DNA of 64,000 nt from Brevibacterium sp. (GTDB taxonomy: Bacteria; Actinomycetota; Actinomycetes; Actinomycetales; Brevibacteriaceae), in assembly GCF_022712115.1 (NCBI RefSeq), contig NZ_JALAHB010000219.1, forward strand, positions 1 through 64,000, given 5' to 3'. Made by a program: the position numbers and the translations under genes. Positions 43,510-52,370 of this stretch are shown one piece after another. Position 1 is the first letter of the stretch; every line of letters begins with the position of its first letter. The notes below the pieces were generated by a model. It was not told the DNA's origin. It saw only the letters and a program-made list of their open reading frames with translations, and searched no databases.

Positions 43510-43513
43510 GGCC

Positions 43514-44455
43514 GTGACGCCTGAGCCGGTGGATCCGCTGCCGGAGCGGCGCCTGCCGCTGAGCCGGCGGCAGGTGATCGCGGAATCCCTCGTGGTCGCC
43601 GGCCTGTCGCTGGGGGAGTCCGCGGTCTACGCCGTGGTCCGGCTCATCGACATGCTCTCCCGCGCCCCGCTGGCGGAACAGGAGGCGAAGCTCAACACCT
43701 CCGCCTCGGAGCGCCCCTGGTTCGACCTCGTCTACCAGCTGCTGGGCAACGGATTCGCGCTCGTCCCCGTCGCCCTCGTGCTCGTGCTGCTGGGGCGCGA
43801 CCGCCTGCTGCTGCGCGGCCTGCGCGCCGCGCCGTGTGCCTCACCGCTTCCGGAACCTCCGGGGGCCGGCGCGCAGATGCAGCTCCCGGGTGCGCAGTGC
43901 GCTGAGCAGGAGCCGGGAAGAGGGGCGGAGGCCGCCGAGGCCCACTCGCCTCCCGGAGTGCTCGCGCGGCTGGGGGTGACCCGGGCTCCGGGCCGGGACC
44001 TCGGGCGCGGGGTGCTGCTGTTCGTGCTGATGGGCGCGGGCACGCTGGGTGTGTACGCGGCCGGCCGGGCGCTGGGGATGACGGCGCAGATCCAGACGGA
44101 CAACCTGGGCGCGCACTGGTGGACCGTGCCGGTGCTGCTGTTCGCCGCCGTGAAGAACAGCCTGCTGGAGGAGGTCCTCCTCATGGGCTACTTCCGCATC
44201 CGGCTGCACATGCTGGGGCTCTCCCCGTGGACGGTGATCGTGGTGCTCGCGGTGTTCCGCGGCAGCTACCACCTGTACCAGGGCGCGGGGCCGTTCGTGG
44301 GCAACGTGGCGATGGGCCTGGTCTTCGGCTGGTGCGCGCTGCGCTGGGAGCGCCGGCGGGGCGACACGATCATGCCCTTCGTCTGGGCACACCTTCTGCT
44401 CGACGCCGTGGGCTTCCTCGCCCCGGGAGTCCTGCACATGGTGGACGCGGGGTAG
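43514..44455 (+). CDS. CPBP family intramembrane metalloprotease-like protein
   Basis: Polytopic membrane protein of 313 residues of the CPBP (CAAX protease/bacteriocin-processing) family. The first conserved motif is EEVLLMGYFRIR and the second FRGSYHLYQG, with a later H in FVWAHLLLDA. The glutamates and histidines of the predicted active site are present; the EExxxR arginine is not, which I recall as usual in this actinobacterial subgroup. A low-complexity Pro/Gly/Glu loop (about residues 105-145) separates the N-terminal helices from the protease core. GTG 43514 follows the RND stop by four bases, so they are co-transcribed. The role is unknown. Confidence 0.85.
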   Translation: MTPEPVDPLPERRLPLSRRQVIAESLVVAGLSLGESAVYAVVRLIDMLSRAPLAEQEAKLNTSASERPWFDLVYQLLGNGFALVPVALVLVLLGRDRLLLRGLRAAPCASPLPEPPGAGAQMQLPGAQCAEQEPGRGAEAAEAHSPPGVLARLGVTRAPGRDLGRGVLLFVLMGAGTLGVYAAGRALGMTAQIQTDNLGAHWWTVPVLLFAAVKNSLLEEVLLMGYFRIRLHMLGLSPWTVIVVLAVFRGSYHLYQGAGPFVGNVAMGLVFGWCALRWERRRGDTIMPFVWAHLLLDAVGFLAPGVLHMVDAG

Positions 44456-44468
44456 GCCCTCGACGGAC

Positions 44469-44532
44469 GACACCCGCTTCTCGTCCTGGACGCCCGGAAA
44501 CTGCCGGGTGCCCAGGACGAGAAGCGGGTGTC
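44469..44532. terminator. 21-bp hairpin, CCCGCTTCTCGTCC family, copy 1
   Basis: Perfect 21-bp arms (44469-44489 and 44512-44532) with a small inner CCCGG/CCGGG stem, between the convergent CPBP and fumarase genes. The same arm sequence recurs at 51798-51871 and, degenerate, at 61916-61988. Confidence 0.85.
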
Positions 44533-44555
44533 ATGGGGCTGAACTCAAGGAGCCG

Positions 44556-46259
44556 TCACACGCGTGTGCCGTCTCGCACCGTTCGGGTCCGGCCCAGCTG
44601 CAGGCCGGTGTCGCGCGCCTGCGCGAAGAAGTCGTTGCCCTTGTCGTCCACGACCACGAAGGCGGGGAAGTCCTCCACCCGGATCCTCCACACCGCCTCC
44701 ATCCCCAGATCCTCCATGTCGAGGACGGAGACCTCGGTGATGCAGTCCGCGGCCAGCCGTGCGGCCGGGCCTCCCACGGAGCCCAGGTAGAAGCCTCCGA
44801 ACTCGCGGCACGCCTGCGTCACGGCCGCCGATCTGTTGCCCTTGGCGAGCATGACCAGGGAACCTCCGGCGGCCTGGAAGTCCCGGACGTAGGTGTCCAT
44901 CCGCGCGGCGGTGGTGGGGCCGAACGACCCGCTGGGCATGCCCTCGGGGGTCTTCGCCGGTCCGGCGTAGTAGACGGGGTGGTCGCGGAAGTAGGCGGGC
45001 AGCTCCTCACCGGCCTCCAGCCGCTCCCGCAGCCGGGCATGGGCGATGTCCCGGGCGACGATCATCGTGCCGGTGAGGGACAGCCGGTCGCCGACGGCGC
45101 ATGCGCTCAGACGCGCGCGGATCTCCTCCATGGGGAGGTCGAGGTCGATCGCGGTGACCTGACCTGACTCGATCTCCTCCGCCCGGCCCGCGGCGGGCAG
45201 GAAGCGGGCCGGATCGTGCTCGAGCTCCTCCAGGAAGACGCCCTCACGATCGATCCGCGCGACGATCTGGCGGTCGGCGGAGCAGCTCACCGCCAGGGCC
45301 ACGGGCAGCGATCCGTTGTGCCGCGGCAGGCGGATCACGCGGACGTCGTGGCAGAAGTACTTGCCCCCGAACTGGGCGCCGAAGCCCAGATGGCGGGTGA
45401 GCTCCAGGACCTTCTCCTCGAACCGGGGATCCCGGATCCCGTGGCCGGTCTCCGCATCGCCGGTCTCCGGCAGCCCGTCGAGGTGGTGCGCACTGGCCAG
45501 CTTGGCCGTCTTGAGGGCGTGCTCCGCTGTGGTGCCGCCGATGACGACCGCCAGATGGTAGGGCGGACAGGCCGCCGTGCCCAGGGTCGCGATCTTCTCC
45601 GCCAGGAAGTCGAGCATCCGCTGCTCGTCGAGGATCGCCTTCGTCTCCTGGTACAGGAAGGACTTGTTCGCGCTGCCGCCGCCCTTCGCCATGAACAGGA
45701 TCTCGTAGCCGTCCTCGGAGTCGAGCGCGATGTCGATCTGCGCGGGGAGGTTGGTGCCGGTGTTGACCTCCTCGAACACCCCCAGCGGCGCGAGCTGCGA
45801 ATAGCGCAGATTCAGCTCCCGGTAGGCCGCCTCGACGCCCGTAGCAAGATGACGCGCATCCTCCCCGTCCGTGAGCACATCGACGCCGCGCTTGGCCGTG
45901 ATGATCGCGGTCCCGGTGTCCTGGCACATCGGCAGCACCTCTCCCGCGGACACGCATGCGTTCTTCAGCAGGTCCAGGGCGACGAAGCGATCGTTCGCGC
46001 TCGCCTCGGGATCGTCGAGGATGCTGCGCAGGGAGGCCAGGTGGTCGGGACGCAGGAAGTGCGAGACCTCGGTGAACGCGCGCTTCGCGAGCTCGCTGAG
46101 CACCTGCGGCTCGATCTCCAGGAAGGTGCGCTCCCGTCCGGCGATCTCCGTCCGCCGCACCTGCACCCCCTCGCTGCCGAGGTGGCGCATGGGCCGGGTG
46201 CTGCGCCCCACGGGCAGCAGCTCGGCATGGTGCGCGGTGTCCTTCACAGGCTGTGTCAT
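44556..46259 (-). CDS. Class I fumarate hydratase (possible mesaconase)
   Basis: Iron-sulfur hydro-lyase of 567 residues, single chain with the alpha and beta parts fused (FumA/FumB layout). Cluster cysteines lie in [23 protein letters not shown] and [15 protein letters not shown]; the C-terminal domain has [11 protein letters not shown] and [10 protein letters not shown]. Class I enzymes interconvert fumarate and malate, and some members act on mesaconate or tartrate. It lies four bases behind a CaiB/BaiF CoA-transferase and opposite a GntR-TRAP dicarboxylate module, which favours a catabolic C4/C5-dicarboxylate role over the TCA cycle. Start ATG 46259 with GAGGAG immediately before it. Confidence 0.88.
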   Translation of the reverse strand: MTQPVKDTAHHAELLPVGRSTRPMRHLGSEGVQVRRTEIAGRERTFLEIEPQVLSELAKRAFTEVSHFLRPDHLASLRSILDDPEASANDRFVALDLLKNACVSAGEVLPMCQDTGTAIITAKRGVDVLTDGEDARHLATGVEAAYRELNLRYSQLAPLGVFEEVNTGTNLPAQIDIALDSEDGYEILFMAKGGGSANKSFLYQETKAILDEQRMLDFLAEKIATLGTAACPPYHLAVVIGGTTAEHALKTAKLASAHHLDGLPETGDAETGHGIRDPRFEEKVLELTRHLGFGAQFGGKYFCHDVRVIRLPRHNGSLPVALAVSCSADRQIVARIDREGVFLEELEHDPARFLPAAGRAEEIESGQVTAIDLDLPMEEIRARLSACAVGDRLSLTGTMIVARDIAHARLRERLEAGEELPAYFRDHPVYYAGPAKTPEGMPSGSFGPTTAARMDTYVRDFQAAGGSLVMLAKGNRSAAVTQACREFGGFYLGSVGGPAARLAADCITEVSVLDMEDLGMEAVWRIRVEDFPAFVVVDDKGNDFFAQARDTGLQLGRTRTVRDGTRV

Positions 46260-46263
46260 CTCC

Positions 46264-47571
46264 TCACACCGCCCCGTCCGCACGGAGCCTCTCGACGGCC
46301 GGGGCCGGGACGCCCAGCTCCGCCAGCAGGCCCTCCGTGTGCTGCCCGACCGCGGGGACCGGATCCATCCGGTAGTCGACGCCGTCCATCCCCACCGGCG
46401 GCAGGAGCATCTCGATCGGTCCCTCGGGAGTGCCTACCTCCTGCCAGCGGCCGCGAGCGACGAGCTGCGGATGTTCCGCGACCTCGGTCATGTCCCGCTG
46501 GCGGGCGTGGGCCACCTGCGCCGTACCCAGACGCCGCTCGCACTCCGCGACGTCCATCTCCGCGAAGGCCGCTTCGATGAGGGACTCCAGCTCCGGGCGG
46601 TGGGCGTAGCGATGCGCGGCACGGTCGAAACGGGGGTCCGTCGCCAGCTGCGGGTCCTCCAGCACTGTCGCGCAGAAGCGCTGCCACTCCCGTTCGTTCT
46701 GGATCGCCAGCACGACCTGCCTGCCGTCCCCGCAGGTGAAGGTGCCGTACGGGGCGATGGCGGCGTGGGAGGTGCCCGCCCGTGTGGGCCGCGTGCCACC
46801 GTAGCGGGTGTAGTACAGCGGATACCCCATCCATTCGGCGAGCGAGTCGAAGAGGTTGACGTCCAGGGTGGCGCCGCTGCCCGTGCGCTCACGGCGGAAG
46901 AGGGCCGTGAGGATCCCGGAGTAGGCGTACATGCCGGCGGAGATGTCTGCGGTGGAGATGCCGGTCTTGGCCGGGAACTCCTCCGTGCCGGTCACGGAGA
47001 CCAGACCCGCCTCGGACTGCACGAGGGCGTCGTAGGCCTTGGCGTCGCGGTACGGGCCCTCGGCGCCGTACCCGGAGACGGAGACGTGGATGAGGCGCGG
47101 GTTCCTGTGCCGCAGCCGTTCCGCGCCCAGCCCCAGCCGTTCGGCGGCGCCCGGCGCGAGGTTCTGCACGAAGACGTCCGCCTCCGCCAGCAGGGCGTCC
47201 ATCACGGCGGCGGCATCCGGGTGCTTGAGATCGAGGGTGAGGCTCTCCTTGTTGCGGTTGATCCAGACGAAATGGCTGGACTGACCTCTCACCGTCGTGT
47301 CGTAGCCCCGTGCGAAGTCGCCCGTCCCCGGTCGCTCGACCTTGATCACCCGTGCTCCCAGATCGGCGAGCTGACGGGTGGCGAACGGCGCCGCCACCGC
47401 CTGCTCGAGGCTCACGACCGTGATGCCGGACAGCGGGAGCGCCTCGTCCGGGGTGTGCGCATCCGCCCGTGCGGGGTGGGCGTCCGAGCGCGCAGAGTGG
47501 GCGTCGCGCGAGCCTGTCGTGGACTCCGGGACGGGCGCGTCTTCGGGCGGTGGTGTGTGGGACGAGAGCAC
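46264..47571 (-). CDS. CaiB/BaiF family (class III) CoA-transferase
   Basis: Class III CoA-transferase of 435 residues that moves CoA between carboxylic acids via an aspartyl-CoA intermediate; the nucleophile is the Asp of [13 protein letters not shown]. Family blocks [34 protein letters not shown] and [13 protein letters not shown] are clear. These resemble transferases acting on citramalate, itaconate or mesaconate. GTG 47571 is chosen because GGAGG lies five bases upstream; ATG 47622 lacks a ribosome site. An Ala/His/Asp-rich low-complexity segment precedes the domain. It is co-transcribed with the fumarase and divergent from the GntR regulator. Confidence 0.87.
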   Translation of the reverse strand: MLSSHTPPPEDAPVPESTTGSRDAHSARSDAHPARADAHTPDEALPLSGITVVSLEQAVAAPFATRQLADLGARVIKVERPGTGDFARGYDTTVRGQSSHFVWINRNKESLTLDLKHPDAAAVMDALLAEADVFVQNLAPGAAERLGLGAERLRHRNPRLIHVSVSGYGAEGPYRDAKAYDALVQSEAGLVSVTGTEEFPAKTGISTADISAGMYAYSGILTALFRRERTGSGATLDVNLFDSLAEWMGYPLYYTRYGGTRPTRAGTSHAAIAPYGTFTCGDGRQVVLAIQNEREWQRFCATVLEDPQLATDPRFDRAAHRYAHRPELESLIEAAFAEMDVAECERRLGTAQVAHARQRDMTEVAEHPQLVARGRWQEVGTPEGPIEMLLPPVGMDGVDYRMDPVPAVGQHTEGLLAELGVPAPAVERLRADGAV

Positions 47572-47631
47572 TGGGCCTCCGTGTCTGCTGGGTGGGGATT
47601 CCCGATGAGCATTCACAGGCATTGTCTCAGA

Positions 47632-47645
47632 AATGATGCATGATT
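47632..47645. promoter_or_regulatory. Candidate GntR operator in the caiB-gntR intergenic region
   Basis: AATGATGCATGATT is a near palindrome around ATGCAT. A related TTGTATATGAT lies at 47717-47727, and TCATACATGAT is found before dctP at 48585-48595. The shared CATGAT/TATGAT core suggests sites for the local GntR regulator. Confidence 0.4.
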
Positions 47646-47810
47646 CAAGATCGCACCTCCTCGCGGGGCGTCCGACGATGCCCGTATCAGAGGACTGCGG
47701 GGTTCTTCGCGGTCGCTTGTATATGATGTCGGCGGATGCGGTTCTCCAGCGTGGCCTCCCAGCTGCCCCGCGGGTGAGCCGGGCGCGCGCAGGACGACGG
47801 GGGCAGGACG

Positions 47811-48485
47811 ATGAAGCCGGTGGAGACCAAGCGGGACGTCGTGGCCTCCGGCCTGCGCCGGCGGATCCTGGCCGGGGAGCTGGAGCGCGGCTCGCGGCTG
47901 CGCCAGGACGAGGTCGCCGGATGGTTCTCCTCCTCCATCACGCCTGTGAGGGAGGCCCTGCGACTGCTGGAGGCCGAGGGGCTCGTGACCTCCGAGGCGC
48001 ATCGCGGCGTCCGCGTGGCCGGAGTGGACATGGACAACCTGAAGTCCCTCTACGTCACCCGCCGGCTCACGGAGACCTTTGCGATCAGACGTGCCGCGAC
48101 GCGGATATCGCGGCATGAGCTGCGTGCGGCGCGGCGTCTGCTGGAGGAGCTGGACGAGGCATCTGCGGCGGGGGACTCCGCGGCGCGCAACTCCTTCAAC
48201 GAGCAGTTCCACTTCTTCTTCTACGACCGCTGCGGGCTGCCGGGCCTGCGCAATCGCATCGAGGATCTCTGGCGTGCGTTCCCGTGGGACCTTGCGCTGG
48301 ACAGCGGGGCGCGCTTCGACGAGGCCCACGGCGAGCACGAGGGGATCGTCGCGGCGGTGCATGAGGCCGATCCGGACAGGGCCGGCGAGCTGCTGGGCAT
48401 CCACATACGCAACGGCTTCCTGCGGCTGGCGGAGGCTGCCGCGGGCGAGGCCGTGGCCGATCCGTTCGAGCTGGACGCGGACTGA
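47811..48485 (+). CDS. GntR family regulator (FCD/FadR class)
   Basis: GntR-type regulator of 224 residues with an N-terminal winged helix (GLRRRILAGELERGSRLRQDEVAGWF, then ITPVREALRLLEAEGLV) and a C-terminal FCD ligand domain with metal-binding His/Asp/Asn in FNEQFHFFFYD, HGEHEGIV and HIRNG. FCD regulators often sense carboxylates and control dicarboxylate uptake and breakdown. It sits between the divergent caiB-fum operon and the dctPQM genes, so it probably controls both. The start is ATG 47811 with GGCAGGA upstream. Confidence 0.9.
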   Translation: MKPVETKRDVVASGLRRRILAGELERGSRLRQDEVAGWFSSSITPVREALRLLEAEGLVTSEAHRGVRVAGVDMDNLKSLYVTRRLTETFAIRRAATRISRHELRAARRLLEELDEASAAGDSAARNSFNEQFHFFFYDRCGLPGLRNRIEDLWRAFPWDLALDSGARFDEAHGEHEGIVAAVHEADPDRAGELLGIHIRNGFLRLAEAAAGEAVADPFELDAD

Positions 48486-48584
48486 GGCCCCGCCGGCCCA
48501 CCGGGCCGTCACCGGACGCAGGGGCGTCTCCACCGGGGGGTCGTCTGTGACTTCGAGTGAGAGCGTCGCACGTCTGGGTCGTTT

Positions 48585-48636
48585 TCATACATGATCTGAA
48601 GAGTCATGTCTCATATGCCCTTCCTCTGTGTATAGT
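48585..48636 (+). promoter_or_regulatory. dctP promoter and inverted-repeat operator
   Basis: ACATGA (48589-48594) and TCATGT (48604-48609) form an inverted repeat with a 9-base spacer. TATAGT at 48631-48636 is a good -10 box. The site resembles the candidate GntR sites near 47632 and 47717, so dctPQM is probably under the same regulator. The other bases of the 48486-48721 gap show nothing further. Confidence 0.45.
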
Positions 48637-48721
48637 GGCGCAGGCGAGGGCACAGTCGTCCTTGCCGGTCGTGCTCAGCGGTGAGCCGATCGCGAAACCC
48701 CTTTCACCCCTGGAGACAACG

Positions 48722-49810
48722 ATGTCCAGTCCGTCGTCGATGCGGAAGAACCCCTCTCTTCCGGGGCGAAGAGCCCGGTCGTCCCGCCGCAGGCCGCTCC
48801 GTGCGGTCTGCGCCGCGGCTGCCGTCCTGCTCGTGCTCTCCGGCTGCAATCCGGCCCGCAGCGGGGAGGCGGAGAACTACACGCTCAAGTTCTCCCACGT
48901 CACCACCGCGGAGACGCCCAAGGGCAGAGCCGCCGAGTTCTTCAAGAAGGAGCTCGAGGAGAGGTCGGGCGGGCGGATCACGGTGGAGCTCTATCCGAAC
49001 TCGGAGCTCTACGGGGACAAGGACGAGATGCAGGCCATCCAGTCCGGCGCCGTGCAGATGCTCGCCCCCGCCAGCGCGAAGTTCACGACGGTGGCGCCCA
49101 GCCTGCAGGTCCTGGACCTGCCCTTCCTCTTCGACACCGCCGCGGACATCCCTGAGGTCGCCAGCCCGGAGACCGAGGTGGGCAAGGCGATCTACGCCAA
49201 CGAGGATCTCGAGGCCAACGGCATGAAGGTGCTGGGTCTGTGGGACTCCGGGATGAAGCAGATCCATTCGAACAACAGGACGCTGGCGCCGGCGGACATG
49301 CGGGGCAAGAAGTACCGCATCCAGCCCTCCGACGTGCTGCGCACGCAGATCGAGGCCTGGGGCGGCATCCCCACTCCGCTGGCCTTCGCCGAGGTCTACA
49401 ACGGCCTCCAGCAGGGCCTGCTGGACGGCGGGGAGAACACCTACTCCAACATCCAGTCCCAGAACATGCACACGGTGCAGAAGTACATCACCGAGCTGGA
49501 CCACGGCTACATCGGCTACATCCTGGTCATCAACAGCGACTGGTACGAATCCATGCCCGCCGATCTCCAGCGGGTCCTCGAAGAGGTCGCCGCCGATTCC
49601 TCCGCGTACAACCGGGAGGAGTCCCAGAAGGTCAACGAGGAGTCCAAGGGGGTCATCGAGGAGGCCGGCACGACCGAGATCGTGATCCCCACCGAGGAGG
49701 AGCGGGAGGCATTCAAGGACGTGGTCGTCCCGAGCGAGTACGAGAAGTACCGCGACGTGATCGGTCCCGAGATCATCGACGAGCTCCTGGAGAGGCAGGG
49801 GGAGTCATGA
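48722..49810 (+). CDS. dctP: TRAP transporter solute-binding protein (DctP)
   Basis: Extracellular lipoprotein that binds the substrate of a Na+-driven TRAP transporter; 362 residues. The basic N-terminus and hydrophobic stretch end in lipobox LSGC with C42. The DctP fold shows LKFSHVTTAETPKGRAAEFFKK, YPNSELYGDKDEMQAIQSGAVQM and MRGKKYRIQPSD with the arginine expected to hold the substrate carboxylate, then FAEVYNGLQQGLLDGGEN. Start ATG 48722 with CTGGAGAC upstream. Its stop overlaps the dctQ start. A C4/C5-dicarboxylate is the likely ligand from context. Confidence 0.93.
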   Translation: MSSPSSMRKNPSLPGRRARSSRRRPLRAVCAAAAVLLVLSGCNPARSGEAENYTLKFSHVTTAETPKGRAAEFFKKELEERSGGRITVELYPNSELYGDKDEMQAIQSGAVQMLAPASAKFTTVAPSLQVLDLPFLFDTAADIPEVASPETEVGKAIYANEDLEANGMKVLGLWDSGMKQIHSNNRTLAPADMRGKKYRIQPSDVLRTQIEAWGGIPTPLAFAEVYNGLQQGLLDGGENTYSNIQSQNMHTVQKYITELDHGYIGYILVINSDWYESMPADLQRVLEEVAADSSAYNREESQKVNEESKGVIEEAGTTEIVIPTEEEREAFKDVVVPSEYEKYRDVIGPEIIDELLERQGES

Positions 49811-50481
49811 GGATCCTCAAGTCCCTGGACAGCGGCCTGTCATGGATCGAGAACATCGTGGCCGCCGGCGCCCTGGCCTTCGCCTGCGGTCTGCAGATCG
49901 TCTCCGTGATCATGCGGAACCTGGGTGCCGGCGTCATCTTCTGGGCCGAGGAGGCGACGATCTACGCGATCATCTTCTCCACCTTCTTCGGCGCGGTCGT
50001 GGTGCTGCGCCACAACGAGCACGTCAACGTCGACATCCTCGCGGTGCTGCTGCACGGTCCGGCCAAGAAGGCCATCCTCCTCCTCGGGGCGCTGTGCACC
50101 GTGGTCTATGCCTTCTTCGTCGTATGGGTCTCCTGGGAGCTGATCGGCGAGCCCTTCTCCCGCACCACCCTCACCCCGGCGCTCAAGCTCCCGCTGTGGG
50201 TCGTCGAACTGTCGATCGCGGTGGGGATGACCCTGTTCCTCATCCGCGCCGTGGAGATGGCGGTCCGGGCGATCATCACTCCGGCGGAGCGTCTCGACAG
50301 GGACGTGCTGGCCGAGGAGGCCGCCGCAGCCGGTCTCGACGCCGATCTCGTGGAGGCCGGCCAGCGGGCGATCGCCAGCGGGGACGTCACGGTGGGCGGG
50401 CTGAGGGCCGGCACAGAGGGGCGCACCGACGATGCCGTCGGAGACGCGGAGTCCGAGGGAAGGGAGAAGCGCAATGGCTGA
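49807..50481 (+). CDS. dctQ: TRAP transporter small membrane subunit (DctQ)
   Basis: Four-helix small permease subunit, 224 residues. The membrane core (IENIVAAGALAFACGLQIVSVIMRN, WAEEATIYAIIFSTFFGAVV, HVNVDIL) is typical of DctQ. The C-terminal ~60 residues form an unusual soluble Ala/Glu/Asp-rich extension that is longer than in most DctQ proteins. It overlaps dctP (ATGA) and dctM, so the three genes are translated as a unit. Confidence 0.93.
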   Translation: MRILKSLDSGLSWIENIVAAGALAFACGLQIVSVIMRNLGAGVIFWAEEATIYAIIFSTFFGAVVVLRHNEHVNVDILAVLLHGPAKKAILLLGALCTVVYAFFVVWVSWELIGEPFSRTTLTPALKLPLWVVELSIAVGMTLFLIRAVEMAVRAIITPAERLDRDVLAEEAAAAGLDADLVEAGQRAIASGDVTVGGLRAGTEGRTDDAVGDAESEGREKRNG

Positions 50482-51754
50482 AGCGACCCTCGTCCTCCTC
50501 GTCGTCCTGCTCCTGACGCTGCTGAGCTCGGCGCCCATCGCCATCGCCCTAGGGCTCACGAGCCTCATGTACTTCTACTACTTCACGCTGATCCCCATGT
50601 CGCAGGTCTCGGAGCGGCTGTTCAACGCCCTCAACTCCTTCCCGCTCATGGCGATCCCGTTCTTCGTGCTGGCCGCCAACATCATGTCCCGCGGCGGCAT
50701 CTCGAAGCGCCTCACCGACTTCGGCGCCTCTCTCGTGGGGCACCTGCGCGGAGGGCTGGCGATCACCGCCGTCCTCGCGTGCATGTTCTTCGCCGCCGTC
50801 TCCGGCTCCTCGCCGGCCACGGTCGTCGCCGTGGGCGCGATCCTCATCCCGGCGATGATCGCCAACGGCTACCCGAAGGAGTTCTCCACCGGACTGATCG
50901 CGACCTCGGGCTCCCTGGGCATCCTCATCCCGCCGTCGATCCCGCTCATCGTCTACGGCATCGCCACGGAGCAGAACATCGGGAACCTGTTCGTCGCCGG
51001 TGTGCTCCCGGGACTGATGGCGGGCCTCATGCTCATCGTCATGGTCGTGTTCGTCGCCTGGAAGCGCGGGTACGGCAGGGCAGGCAAGGAATTCAAGGCC
51101 TCGCCGCGCGAACGCCTGCGGTTCTTCCGCGATGCGATCCTGGCGCTGCTGCTCCCGGTCATCGTGCTCGGCGGCATCTACAGCGGCTTCTTCACCCCGA
51201 CCGAGGCCAGCGCCGTCGCCGTCGCATACTCCCTCGTCGTCTCCCTGCTGATCTATCGGGAGCTCAAGCTCGGCGCGCTGTGGGACGTGCTGCTGAAGTC
51301 GGCGAGGACCTCCGCGATGGTCATGTTCATCATCGCCAACGGCATCCTCTTCACCTTCGTGCTGGCCAGCGAGAGGATCCCCGGCTCCATCTCGGAGGCG
51401 ATCGGCGAGTGGGGTCTGGAGCCCTGGCAGTTCCTCGTCCTCGTGAATGTCCTGCTGCTGTTCGTGGGCTGTGTGATGGAGACGTCCTCGGCGATCCTGA
51501 TCCTGGCGCCCATCCTGCTGCCGATCGCCCTGGAGCTGGGGATCGATCCGATCCACTTCGGCATCATCGTGGTGATGAACCTGGAGATCGGCATGATCAC
51601 CCCGCCGCTCGGCCTCAACCTGTTCGTGGCCTCCGGGATGAGCGGGATGAGCGTGCTGCAGGTGGCCAAGGCCGCGATACCCTCGGCCCTGGTGCTGCTG
51701 CTGGCGCTGGCGATCGTGACGTTCGTGCCGTTCCTGTCCACCGCGCTCATCTAG
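50474..51754 (+). CDS. dctM: TRAP transporter large permease (DctM)
   Basis: Main TRAP permease, 426 residues with about 12 hydrophobic segments, which moves the substrate with Na+. Diagnostic segments are FPLMAIPFFVLAANIMSRGGI, AAVSGSSPATVVAVGAILIP, GSLGILIPPSIPLIVYG, FFTPTEASAVAV and EIGMITPPLGLNLFV. The start is ATG 50474 with GGGAGAAGCG upstream, inside dctQ. It is followed by a hairpin of the CCCGCTTCTCGTCC family. Confidence 0.95.
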   Translation: MAEATLVLLVVLLLTLLSSAPIAIALGLTSLMYFYYFTLIPMSQVSERLFNALNSFPLMAIPFFVLAANIMSRGGISKRLTDFGASLVGHLRGGLAITAVLACMFFAAVSGSSPATVVAVGAILIPAMIANGYPKEFSTGLIATSGSLGILIPPSIPLIVYGIATEQNIGNLFVAGVLPGLMAGLMLIVMVVFVAWKRGYGRAGKEFKASPRERLRFFRDAILALLLPVIVLGGIYSGFFTPTEASAVAVAYSLVVSLLIYRELKLGALWDVLLKSARTSAMVMFIIANGILFTFVLASERIPGSISEAIGEWGLEPWQFLVLVNVLLLFVGCVMETSSAILILAPILLPIALELGIDPIHFGIIVVMNLEIGMITPPLGLNLFVASGMSGMSVLQVAKAAIPSALVLLLALAIVTFVPFLSTALI

Positions 51755-51797
51755 CTCGCCGGGCGCCGGCCTCACCGCAACCGTCCGGCGCGGGGAT

Positions 51798-51871
51798 GAC
51801 ACCCGCTTCTCGTCCTGGACGCCCAGTAGTCTTCGCAGACTTCCGGGTGCCAGGGACGAGAGGCGGGTGTC
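51798..51871. terminator. Hairpin, CCCGCTTCTCGTCC family, copy 2
   Basis: The left arm (51798-51818) is identical to that of copy 1 at 44469-44489. The right arm has one extra G and one mismatch, and the loop sequence differs. It lies between convergent dctM and a VOC gene. Confidence 0.8.
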
Positions 51872-51894
51872 GAGCTGCTGTGAGGCAGGGGCGT

Positions 51895-52305
51895 TCACTC
51901 CTCCAGCGGCGCTCCGGGGTAGGTGCCGAACGACCAGAGGTTCCCCTCCGGGTCGCGGACCGTGAACTCCCTGCTGCCGTAGTCGGTGTCCCGCAGCGGA
52001 ACGACGATCTCCGCTCCGCGTGCGAGGGCGCGTGCGCAGAGCGCGTCCGCATCCGCCGTCACCAGGTACGCCCCGGCAGTGCCGGGCGTCTGGGAGTACT
52101 CGCGCCCGGGCGCGTAGGTGCCGAGCATGACTCCGCCGGGTGCTTCCGGCCAGCGCAGCTCCGCGTGCGCCACGCGGCCGTCGTCCTCGTACCGCGCGGT
52201 GAGCACGAAGCCGAAGGCCTCCGTGCAGAAGTCGATGAGCGCTCCTGCGTCCACCGCCTGCAGAGTGTGGAAGAGCCCGGGGCTCGTGCGGTCTGTCGCC
52301 TGCAT
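51895..52305 (-). CDS. VOC family protein (glyoxalase/bleomycin-resistance fold)
   Basis: Small vicinal-oxygen-chelate protein of 136 residues with the paired beta-alpha-beta-beta-beta units (FHTLQAVDAGALIDFCTEAFGF, AHAELRWPEAPGGVMLG, REFTVRDPEGNLWSFGTYPG). Such proteins act as antibiotic-binding, glyoxalase or dioxygenase proteins; the exact role is unknown. The start ATG 52305 has GAGGAGGAC upstream. It is directly downstream of an AraC regulator on the same strand, a common AraC-VOC pairing. Confidence 0.85.
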   Translation of the reverse strand: MQATDRTSPGLFHTLQAVDAGALIDFCTEAFGFVLTARYEDDGRVAHAELRWPEAPGGVMLGTYAPGREYSQTPGTAGAYLVTADADALCARALARGAEIVVPLRDTDYGSREFTVRDPEGNLWSFGTYPGAPLEE

Positions 52306-52370
52306 GGTCGTCGTCCTCCTCGGTTCGTCGTCCCGGCGGCCGCTGCGGGCCCACCGGTGCATCTGCTCCG

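Noticed and set aside
43514..44455. CPBP protein as an inactive enzyme because EExxxR lacks Arg
   Set aside because: I recall the same EE-x-x-x-x-GY form in many actinobacterial CPBP proteins, so it is more likely a subgroup feature than a defect.
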